Part shown: positions 14,464-26,400 of the stretch, piece after piece
Layout: every line of letters starts with the position of its first letter
How positions within the stretch are numbered: the first letter of the stretch is position 1
Source of the DNA: Symbiodinium kawagutii
Taxonomy: Eukaryota; Sar; Dinophyceae; Suessiales; Symbiodiniaceae
DNA length: 64,000 nucleotides
Reading direction: 5' to 3'
Assembly (NCBI GenBank): GCA_009767595.1
Contig: VSDK01010166.1
Location: 4,819-68,818, forward strand
Program-made: the position numbers and the translations under genes
Notes under the pieces: model-generated
Told to the model about the DNA's origin: nothing
The model's database searches: none
The model's input: only the letters and a program-made list of their open reading frames with translations

Positions 14464-17400
14464 GCAGTCACCATGGCACCCTATTGTTACTTAGTAACCC
14501 CTATAGAATTCACCATTCCTCAACCATTGGATGGTCATCATCATCCACCGATCCCACATCCACCAGCCCTGCCGGGGCCCTCGCCTAGGCTGGGCTTGTT
14601 GGGCTGCGGTGGCTTCGGTGCTGTGGAGTTGGTGGAGCACACGGGCACGGGCAACACGTAGCTGGGCCAAGGATTTGCGGTGGAAACGGTGCGGATCCAA
14701 CGGTGTGGAACCTGGGAAGCGCCATGGGAACCGCCATGGAAATCCAACCCTTGAGGATGAAGAACCATGGGAATAGTGGTTTGTGGCATGGTTTTCATGG
14801 TTAAGCATGAGGTTTTTTGGATTTTTTGATGGTTTTTGAAGGTGCTAGCTGATGGGGCAACAAGTATTGAGAGACCAGGTGTGACCAGGATTAAGGTGGT
14901 TGACAACTGGGACTGCTGGACATCGGGTGGAATGCTGGATCCGCCATTCCGAGGGTTTGCTGCGAGCGACCTCAGGGCTCGCGAGTTAGCCAAAGTGTCG
15001 GGGCCGAGATCGGTGATTTCCCATAGTTGCTGATGCCAACAAGCAAGGAACGGTGAAATACATGGTTGTTTTTGTGCTTCTCTCTTCCCACCACCAAGTG
15101 TAAGGCCTGAAGTTGCTTGTGTGCTCGGCATTATGGCTATGGTACACCATTAGCTGTTTAGTTTGTTCGATGTTGTGGGGCCAAGATGAGGGAATCAAAT
15201 CATTTGCTTATTGCTGGCGAGGGCTCTTGCAGGAGGGTAAGCAGCAACCGTCCAACAAACCTACTCCAACTCTTCAAAGCATGCTAAACATGTACTCGTA
15301 TGCATGCACATATATGCTTAAACATCTTAAACGTGTAAGTATACCCATATATGTGTGTGTGAACATGCTGCGCCGTTGGTACGAATCAGGTTCTCACATG
15401 TTCACACTGATGGTCATGGCCATCCATACACCAAAGATATCAACACTTTGCCATTGGTTCATGCACTCACCATCTTCCCCATGATAATTGTGCTCAATGA
15501 GTATTCAACATGTTTTGCTTTTGCCTTCTGCTGTTTGTCAAATCCCAACTGCCTGTTTTTTGATTCGGAGATGCGTCTCAGACGCTATATTGTAAGTGTG
15601 TTCTTGTCTATCTATTCAGTTGGATGGTCATGGCTTAAGCGTGCGCAAGCCCAGCTCTGTGCTTCAAGGTATGCCTTGAAGGCTTTGAGCAAGGGATTTG
15701 CCCCTCGGTATGAAGCCTTGCCGTGCCAAGGTGGCTGTGGGTCAACATGAATCATCAATTCTGAGGGGGATAATACCCAACAATAATGGGGAAAACAATA
15801 GTTGCACCAAGGGTACCTAGAGGTAGAGGGTTTTGACAGAAAGCCAGGTGATTTTCTTACTTTGAGTCTTTGTGGAAGAGTGTGGGGGGGTCAGTTTAAT
15901 TCCGTGCGTTGTCCAAGCTAGTTAATTGCGCAAGCTGAAGATTGTCTCCTCAAAAGAAAAACACGGCAAGAGCCAGTGAGCTTAGTTTTGCCTCAATATA
16001 CCATACGCGTTCAGCGAATTGTAAGTGGTTCTGTCAGTTGGAGTTGAAGGAAACATCAAGAAACCAATTGCTGGAAGATGACGAGTTTGTAATTTGAGGA
16101 ACCAGGCTGACCTAGGTGGTTGTCCTTTTGCCGGGGTGGTGTTGAAGCATGGTGCTATGACAGCGGCACAGGGGGCACTTGCACAGTTCTCTTTGGATTA
16201 CCCCGACAGGCTGGACAGTGATTTTTGGATGATATATCCCGACCAAGCTTTGGCACACAAGCAGCAACCATTGTACTGATGGTCACTGACTTTGCATGAC
16301 TATGCTGGCTTTCATGTGTCATCATGGTGGGCCACAATTCACTGCTTGCTGCCAGAATTGGTATCTATAATGATGAGTACGAGGTGGGCGCCTCGTAGTT
16401 ATAAGATTTATAAGTTGTTTAGTAAACCAATGATACAATGCTATTATATAATTTGCCCAAGCATAACTACCATGGTATAGCTAGTATAAATGTAGAAGTT
16501 GTTTCGTTAACCCCTTAATCTATGGTTACACATGGTTACACCATGGTAGTTGCCCTAGTTATCAGCCACCCCAGCCAACTCGGTGGGGGCCATCTATGGC
16601 ATACCCCATCCGTTGACATTAAAAGGGGCCCAGGTGGTGAAGAGCGGCATGCAGCAGAGCGTCATGAGCGAGAAGAACGTGCAATTGCGCCCCGGTTTCC
16701 GCTGTGACACTGCGGATGTGACACCGACATCAGCCAACAACCAACCACAATCATGCATAACTGATAGTAATTATATAAGTATTGCTTGATAATAGCTAGT
16801 TGACTGGATTGACTGGTGAATAGTTCAATGCTTCAGAACTACTTGCTTAGTTTAGTAAATAATGGTTTATGTTTAATCGTTGAAAAAAGCAAAGGCAGTA
16901 TTTGTCCCTGGGCCTTGGATAGAGAAGTGAAACTACCTTTCCTATTCTGATTACAGTACACTCTCAGAAAATCTTCAAGCTCCTCCTTGATTGGTGTCAT
17001 TCAGGTGGCATGTTGGTCAATGGATCAGACCTTGTGGTTTCATGGGGGTTTTGATCAGAGCTGCAAGCTCTGGTGTTTGTTTTCTGGGTCGAATCCATTG
17101 GTTGATGATTGCTGGGCCTGCATTCATGCCCCAAATATGGAGACCCAGCACTCACAAGTCAAAAACTTTGCGCCCAAATGAACGTTTTGTTTTCGATTCA
17201 GTCGTTGCATGTATGGTTGCAGATGCCTGTGGATGCTGATCTACCGAAACCATGGGTGCATCATCAATTTCCTACCAATTCATATGCGGGCAACTTGTCC
17301 TCTTGAGATCTGGGATGTCGCCATGAGCAGGGCAGTTTCTGCCCAGGATGTGCGATTCTCCTTTCGTCGTGAAGCTGTACGAGACCTACAACAGCATCTC

Positions 17401-20400
17401 GGCGCAGGGGTTCCAAATCTTGGTGACCCAAATCAGCAGCACAGTGAGTGCCAAAGGTTTGGCGAAAGAGGACAAAAAATTTTCCCTGAGGAACCACTCC
17501 GGGGCCGGGGGTTGGTAGATATGGCTGTGGGGGTCAGTGCACCCTGAGTACCCCTGGTTCATCACTAACCAGGCTGTTTTCCCATGTTATCCCATGTTCT
17601 CCCATGTTTTCCCACTATTATTAATTGCTTATCATCCCCCATCATCATTGTTGGTTGATGAAAGCCTTGACCCATATCCAATCATAGATCATAGCCATAT
17701 AGTTCGTATATCCCCTGTAACCAGGCCGTTTTCCCTTGTTGTCCCACTGCCAGCTATTATTGGTTACCAGGCTGTTTTCCCACTATAGCCATCTTTAGCC
17801 AAACCATCGTCATCCCCTGTAACCATAGCTGTTTTCCCACCGTTGTTGGTGGTTGAAGCCTTGACCCAGCTCGCCACCTCCACGAAAATCCACCCGGGGG
17901 TGGCCCCCAACAGATACACCTTCAGCCCAGGCCCGGAGCACCTCTACTTGCTGCTGGAGCTGGCCTTGGGCGGAGAACTCTATGCAACGTCACTGGGGCA
18001 GCGCTGGCGCTGTCAGGTGGTGGGTTGAGCCACCCAGCGGGGTTTTGGTGCACCGGCGCATCCACCAGCATCTAACAGAAAACCTTGGGAGAAACTTGGA
18101 GAAACAGCAAATCTACGACTTTTCCTGGCGGTTGAGTCAGAAATGGTGCAAAGATGGGTGAGACATGGGGATGGTCAATGATGCTTGATATATACCCAGT
18201 AGAGGGTACGCATACCATTTTATATCTATAAAGTGAGGGGCAAGACCCCCTACAAAAAAAGTGACGGACATGTGTCTATCAGTTGATGTTTTTCAAACAA
18301 GTTTTTTTCGGCCACCAAGAATTCATATTTCATATTCCCAATGATTTGCATTTTGCTCAACCACATGCTGGTGAAGACCTGTTGGGGATACTGTTTCAAG
18401 TGGGGCTGTTGACAAGTGGGGTTCGAATTAATTATATATCCATTGCCGCTCCTGATGCTGGACAAATTGACTGACCGCTATTCGAGTGTTTGATACTTAT
18501 CAAGCACCACAAAATTGTGAACGATTCACACGGTGATTTTCATAGCCTTAGGCTTTGATAACTGTTGGTCTTATCTCACCTTTACATGCCTTTGCCTTTA
18601 CCTCAACCAAACCCAACCACTTTTAGTTCTATCTCACCTTTACCTCAACCTAACCTAGCCTTGCTTCAATCTCACTCCAACCTTGGCCTTTCGCACCACG
18701 GCCGTCCTACCGGGTCACCTTAAGGGTCAGGGTGCCTCCACTGGGCAGCGCCGGCACCGAGGTACAACAAGCGCAACATGTGGGGCAACGAGCCCTGCGC
18801 CAAGTTCTACGTGGCCGGCACCGTCCTGGCCTTCGAGCATCTGCATGGCCGAAAGCGCCTGGGAGCGATGGAGGGGGCTGGCTGCTGCCCGGGGAGGCGC
18901 CCGATCAAGGATGGCTTAAGGATGGTTGGAGATGGTTGGAAATAATGGTTGGATAGATGATGATGGCTCATGATGGTTATTGATGATGGTTTCTGATGGT
19001 TATTGATGATGGTTGTTGGCGGTTAGTTTCAGACAGTAAATTCTGAACAATGAAGAATGAATCTTCATGGGTCGTTCATGATGGCTTATTCTTGCTACTT
19101 GATGGTCGGTTTGTTGATAGTGGTAGTTTGGTGGGTACGGGTGGCTACTCATGGCTAGTGTTGATAATTGTTAATCATGGTCGATGTGATAAAATAGTTA
19201 AAATTGAACATTGTTGTTTAGCAGCGGTCGATAACATGGATAATCATGTTCGATAATGGCATGGCTGATGATCATGGTTCAGAATGGTCTACAATGTTAT
19301 ATACTGTTTTGGCCATCTTTTATAGCTGGCTGCATATTTCGCCGATTTCTGCATTTTATGGCCAGGGAAGTTACCAAGCAGTATTCATGTTATGTGAGCA
19401 ATCCTCGTCGGAATTAAGCAATTTGTTGTTCTGGTTCTTGTTGGCATAGATATTCGTCAGGACCAGTCAACCCAATGCCTGAAACTCTGAAAAATCAAAG
19501 TTCATCATGTTTACTACCAGTCAATCAGTCAATCAACCCATTAACTTAAAACTCTGAAAAGTCACCAGTGAATCAAAAATCAAAAAAACATGGAAGATCC
19601 CTCAGTCCAAAGTTCATCACCTTCCCATCTTCCATGAAAGCCATCATCATGCCTGACCGTCACAGCTGGCGCCCGAGGATCGTGTTCCGCGACCTGAAAC
19701 CTGAGAATCTGCTGCTGACCGACCAGGGCCGCGTGAAGCTGACGGACATGGGCTTGGCCAAGGTCATTCATGGCACCTGGGCGCGGATCGATCCATGGTG
19801 TGGTGGGGGTGGGGCCTGGGTTAGCCATGAGATCCATGAGGTGGTGGGGCTGGGGGGGCTTGGTTGCTGGTTGGTTGGGGGTCCCATGCATGGTGGTGTG
19901 GTGGATGTGGTGGGAAGCAGTAGCATGGGATGGTTGGTGAATGGTTGATGGTTCTGAAGTATCCGATCGATCATGGTGGTCCTGTACCATGTCTTCGGCC
20001 AAGCACGGTAGCCAGTGAATGGATCTACCCCGCATTAACCATTGTCGGCGAATAGCGTTTGCATGACTAAAATGGAATCCACGCTAGATATCAACCATGA
20101 ACCGTCAGTTCTCAACCATTAAGTCGTAGCATCAACCACCATTAAAGCATCATAAATCACCATTCATTAACCAAGAACATCCATCAACCATCCATCATCC
20201 ATCAGCCATCCATCAACCATCCATCAACCATCAACCACTCGTATCCATCTCAGCTGCCGCTTGCCCCCTGCTATGCTTCCACCGGGGCGCCACGTTGGTT
20301 CCGAGGTAAGACGTACACCACCTGCGGCACCCCCGACTACTTCGCCCCCGAGTTGATCGCCTCCAAGGGCCACGGGCGCCGCAGCTGCAGGATGCTGCAG

Positions 20401-23400
20401 GGCTGGGTGGGAGCTGCTGGGCAGGCGTTCGGCCAGGAGCCGATACATGACTGGTTGGTGGTTTTCCCTAGAAATGATTAACAAATGGTTGGTTGACCAA
20501 TATTTTTCATGGGGGTTGAAACCACCAACCAGTTTTGGATGAAGTTTGGAAGTTGCTTTCCTAGCTCTGGTGGGTTTGATCATGGTTTTCCCTGATGTTT
20601 GGTTGAAGGATGTGTGCCTGCGATTCGCTTCCACACACGGATGGACGTCAGCACATAGCAGGTACTGCTTAGAGGCTGATTGGCCAAGCTGATAATCCTA
20701 TGGCCATCTCACCAGCCCCTCCGCTTCCAGTGATGGATGTGATGGCCTTGGTGTTTTTTTTGACAGCTTCCATGGCTGGGGTGCCGTGGATTGGTGGACC
20801 CTGGGAATTCTGACCTTCGAGTTGATGTCAGGCACAGCCGAAGTTGCTGGGTGTTTTCCGGAGTCCGAACATGCCCAAAGCCTTGAGAGACAACAGATGC
20901 TTATTTAGTTCATGCTAATTCTGAATAATGGAAAACATTGGCGGCTGTTACATTATACATGTTGCATTCAGACATTGTTTATGCCTGCAACTATGTGCCA
21001 CGGATTTATTTTATGCATTGTAGGTAGGTGCTGTCAATGAATGTCGATTTGGCTTTTGTCAGGTGTAGTCTAGTGTTTCCACCCGGATCAGACATCCACA
21101 AAGCAAACAAAAACACATGATGACGTGAAACAGTGATGACAATGAGGGACTACCACAGGAAGCTGCACCCTTTGTTGTTGAACAAACTCATGGTCCGATC
21201 TGTGCCAATCCATAGTTACGGACCCATTGCATTTATTCATCTATATATTTATTCATTTATTTACTGTTTTATTTATCTATGTATTTATGATTATGTGAAT
21301 TGTTTCTTCCAGGTGCTCTTGCATGTTGGCTGTTGAAACTTCAGATATAGAGCTCCTCTCGAGGGCTGTGCAGCGCAGCTTGGCCTCGTGCGGTTTGTTG
21401 GCGTCAGGCCATCCTCCCTTTGAGTCCGCCACACCCATGCAGATCTACGCCAAGGCGGGGATGGGCTCAGCCTGGGTCCCTGCTCCATGGGAGCAGCAAT
21501 GGGTTGCTGCTGAAAGTCATGGCTGGTGCCAGTGGCTTCCCGTGATCTCCTTGTGATTTCATCATTTTCATCCCTGGAGGTACCAACCGGCCACTCTTTG
21601 CTGTTGGCAGCGGGTGCATGATTCAAATCATCTGATTGATGAGGCGATGCGCACTCGGGAGATGAAGTCCTCTCTGTTCATCGGTTTCAGCCGTTGTTGT
21701 GCCTATGTAGTGGGTGGAGAAATATGCTAGCTCTACACATTGCAAGGGTTCATCACCCTTCCCTAAAAAATGTATTTTGAGGGGGGATGCACACAATAAA
21801 ACTTATACATTTTGAGGGGGGTGCACACGCAATTCCCCAGGAAAAACAAATATACATTGTTCAAGGGGGGGGGGTTGTTCGGATGACAAAATGGGGAGAA
21901 GATGCGTGTGGACATTTGTGGACCCTGGTGTCTATACAAAACAGCCGGGTTGAGGAGCTTTCTAGGGAATGCTCAAAGCTTCTGGGGGGATGCCCCAGAT
22001 TTGCCCAGGGATTGCAGACACCCCTCACTTAATAAATTTCTGGGCGCTTTGTCAAACATTTCCCCGGGGAATCCCTGTACTTTACACATTTTGTATTGTG
22101 TGGATTTGGGAATACGGTAGGGTTTGGTGCTCCATCGGCGTGTCCCGGTAAACTTCTTTCGGCGGGCTGTTGCTGGGGCGAGCCTCAGGATGGGCTTAAG
22201 GGGAAATGTATGCACTATAAGGGGTACATGGCAAACATTATAGTCATACAAGAGCATCTCCAAATGCATGTACCTACCTTGGTGCGCTTGGCACAAAAGC
22301 CGAGATCAGGGAAATATTCAGAAACACCAAGTCTCGCACAATTATACACAAGTCATCTCATGAGATCTCATGAGCCTCATGATTTATTGTTCAAAAAATT
22401 GGAAGGTTTTTGATGCCAGGGATTGCCAGGGATCTATTTCAATATTGGGATTATATTGGGGTATGTTACGGTATGTTCAGAGTTCCTAGGATTTGATCGG
22501 TGAGATTCTAGTTATTGTGTGTTAAGGCTTGTCAAAAGATATAAGTATTGTAAGTACACACTGTACCCCCTTAGTTTCATACATTTTGGAAGCACAATGT
22601 ACCCCCTATGTTTCATACATTTAGCATCATACATTTTCAGCATTGGCTCCACAGTGTGACCTATGGGTACCATACATTTGCAAACTTTAAAATGTATCTT
22701 GAAAAAATGAATGCGGCCCCTACAGTTCATACATTGTTGATATTTTGGTGGAAGAGCCTTTTTTTTTGAGGACAGGGTACCCCCTACCCTTTCATACATT
22801 ACAAAATATGTATTAAAGGGGGGGGGATGTATATTCTAGATGGGCACAGGGATAAGGGTTCACCTTGCACTCAGCCGCAAAGACCCTTGCCAATCCCGAT
22901 GAACTCTTTTTGACCACTACCGAATATACGAGTAACTGTAGTCAATACATGTCACTACTAAGCACCACTTGCAATTTGAAACGGTTACTAATTGTTGCTT
23001 GCCGTTACCATTGACCATTTCTCCCACAGCTAGGGGTACCACCATGTACCAACAAACTGCAAAGGACCGCACCATTGGAATGTTGCCCCTGGGCACTGTC
23101 AGGTTCAGAAGGGCATCAACGCAGTGAACTTCCCAAAGAAGTGCAAGGGAGATGTTGAGGTCATGGCTACTTGGAGCATCAATCTCTGAACCAAACAACG
23201 GATTGATGATGTGCTTGGTAAGTATGGGTTGATGGTCGATGGTTGATGGTGGTATGATCGGTGGTGGAAGGTCAACTCATTGTCGTTCCAGTGCTTCGCA
23301 GATATTGACCATCTCAACCCCAGCGATAACAGTGGATTTGTTTTCGACGCAATGGCAACCATCCCGCAACGGGCGACCACGTTGGTTGAGTGGAAAATCC

Positions 23401-26400
23401 CAATTATGAACCTTCCTGATCGTTCAATCCACCCAAAAGCAGCAGCATTGGCAGAATAGGTTGATGGGTGGCATTTTTTCCACTGCTCCAAAGTGCGAAC
23501 GTTTTTTTGGCGTCATGCCACTAAGACTTTCTCTGAATGAGATACATATCCTAATCTTTTTGTTGTGCTCATTTATCACCACCCATACATGACTTGATGA
23601 TACTTGATGTGCATCCCACTGCTCCTAAGTGGCTACATAGCCCGTTTGATAGGCTTTTTACATTTTTTACCATGGCTCACCATGGTCCTACGGGCTTTAA
23701 GCAACCTTAAATAAGCCATTTGCCATGGTCATATCCCAGCTATCAAGCAGAGTAGCCAGTTATGGCGGCCATGGGCTGCACCACTGCGCTTAGGTCAAAG
23801 GACTGTGCCATGCGAATCCCACCGAGCGATTGCCCATGAAGAAGGGAGGCAACGGAGCTGCCATGGCCGTCGTGGCAGTGGGCTAGGCAAAACAATGGGT
23901 AAAGCTACAACTAGCTGGTGATTCTCAGGGAGCTAAGGAGCCAGGGGTATCCCTAAATCCCTTTAAAAGGGGGAGCTAAAGAGCTACAGGGAGTGGTGAA
24001 ACCAGATGGTAGACAAGGAGGGGCCTCACAGTTGTAATTCAGTTGGTGAAGTAAGGATGGCCAGTGTTTTCATTCACTGGTTATCAACTATTGGCTACCA
24101 CCAGCTACAGTTGGAAGTTGGTTAATCAGCCTACTATACTTTATATGTGCCATCACTGATAGTTACCCTACTTAACCCTACTTATGAACCTACGTAGGGG
24201 CGCCGCCTTGTACAAGTGTGGTCGGGCATGCAATGTTTGCATAGGGCTATGGGTCCTTACCAAATCGTCCCAAAAATGGACCGATCAGGATCTGCTTGCT
24301 GCACTCGCACGTTTGCAAAAAGGTTTGCCAGGTGCCAACTGGTAAGCACACTCAACCATTCCAAGCCCAATTGGAAATTATGAGCCGTGCACTTAACCAT
24401 AATTGTGGCATCTGAACCATCACCTATTTGAGTTCTATGAGCATCTATGAATCGGTATCACTTGGTAACCATCACTAGCCAGCATGAACCATTCCCAACA
24501 TTGACCAAGCATCATTCACCAATCTGTCTCCAGCACCACTATCCAGGACAAAGCATTGATTAACATGATGAAACAAACTACTAGCCCCATGGTTTAACCA
24601 CTAATTGTGGCCCTATACCCCCATAAACCATTTGGGAATAGTGGTTGCCACTAATAACAGCCCTCTATAAACCCACCGTGGGCCACCACCAGGCATTCAA
24701 AACGTCAAGTCCCAGAAGTGGTTCGGTACCTTCGATTGGCCTGCCATGGAGAACTTGAATCTGGGACCAAGTGCTGGGCTTTCGTGTATGAAGACGTGAA
24801 CATTTGAGACAAATATTAGGAGCAAAACCTGCAGCAAGAAACAAACAAGGAGCAAGAAGAAGAATGACTGAATGACTGGAATCGACTTTGATAACCAGGT
24901 TTCCAAGGTTCATTTCCCCTCACCCCATTGAATGAAGAACGAGACGGAACAACTTCCCACAAGACCTTTGATCGCCACTGAGGAGCATGAAGGTTCCATA
25001 TGCCACTCGGATGCAACGCATTGCAGTGAGTGGAAGCGGTCAGAGTCGTTTCTGAAACCCAGCTGTTTTCCGAGAGATGGAATAGTCCATGAGCAGGGTC
25101 TAACTGTTGTTGACCACCAGTCAGTAGTCATTTAATTGACCCACAATGACTTTGAGAATTATCAAAGAAGATCTCCATCATCAAATGGTTAAGAGCTGCG
25201 GCAATAATTGCTAGACAGCGAACCAATGACTTAATGACTATTGGCTAGAGAATGCTCGAGAGTATCAACCTTGCATAATTATGTAGATTCTGGCTCCAAA
25301 GACTTAGCCATGCATGAACGTTGGCGCACACCCAGTGGTAGGTTGAGGTTGCTAAGTTGATCCACGACAATCAAAGGGTGACAGCGATCGATGGGCAATG
25401 GTAGTCAATTAAATAACGGCTAAATGATGCTTGGATGACTGCGGAATGACGGTTACAGCAATTGACGGGTAGCAGAGTGAGTAATTGGTGGCGCTGTAAT
25501 TGATGGCTAACGGTCAAACAAGTGCAGAATTGCTGATAGTGGCAGATCATAGTTGGCAATAGCCGCTCACACCCGTTTAGAATGGTTTAGAATGGTTGAT
25601 CGGGGTCGATGATTCATAGAATAGCTGTTGATGCTGGTTCGCAATAATGATTGAGGGGAGCTTCCTGACGGCTGATCAAGATTGACAAAGTTTGGCACAC
25701 CAAGCTTAGTTCCTCTCAACCTTGATGGTGATCGCCAAGTAAAAGCTGCTTGTTAACAAAGCTGGTTGTTTCAACGGAGCTCATCCCGAATCTAGGGGTT
25801 CCCCCGATCATGACCATTTTGGATGGTATGAACCGCTAGCATTTTTTGTTTAGAACACGCGGGTATCATCCAGACTTCTCTTGATTCTTTTGACTTGCCT
25901 TTTTGCACGCAGGATGGAACTGACAGATAGGTGGGTGGATTAGAACGTATCAGGTATACAACCCTGAGCCATACTTTTGACTAAATGCAAGGTAGATGCC
26001 CGTTACCGTGCAAGTTCACCTTTGATTTGAGGGTCATTGTTTGGTTCGCTTGATCCGGAAATCAACCGTCATTACAAATCATCATCGCACACGTTGTCGC
26101 TGAATTGCCGGCGGTTGATGTCGATCAAAAAAGACCTTGCTTGAACTTCACTCACCGTCAGAAACTGACTGTAACTTGACCAGTACGGACCAACAACGTA
26201 ACTGGTTTGTGGCTTTAATCATTTCTATTTTCCCTAGTTATCATTAACAAATGGCTGGTTGACTAATATGTTTCAAAAGGTTGAACCACCAACCAGATAA
26301 CATAACCATCAAGCCATGATCCATACCAGCCTTAGCCATGATCACACCCTCAGCCACCACAAAGAGGTCGTGGTTGCCACATGTTGCCACTGAGGCTCCC

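Noticed and set aside
14154..14661. Open frames of 78-144 codons with poly-His, poly-Ser, poly-Ile or poly-Asp
   Set aside because: They are produced by the CAT/ATC microsatellite; only the glycine-loop exon at 14589-14657 in this stretch is coding.
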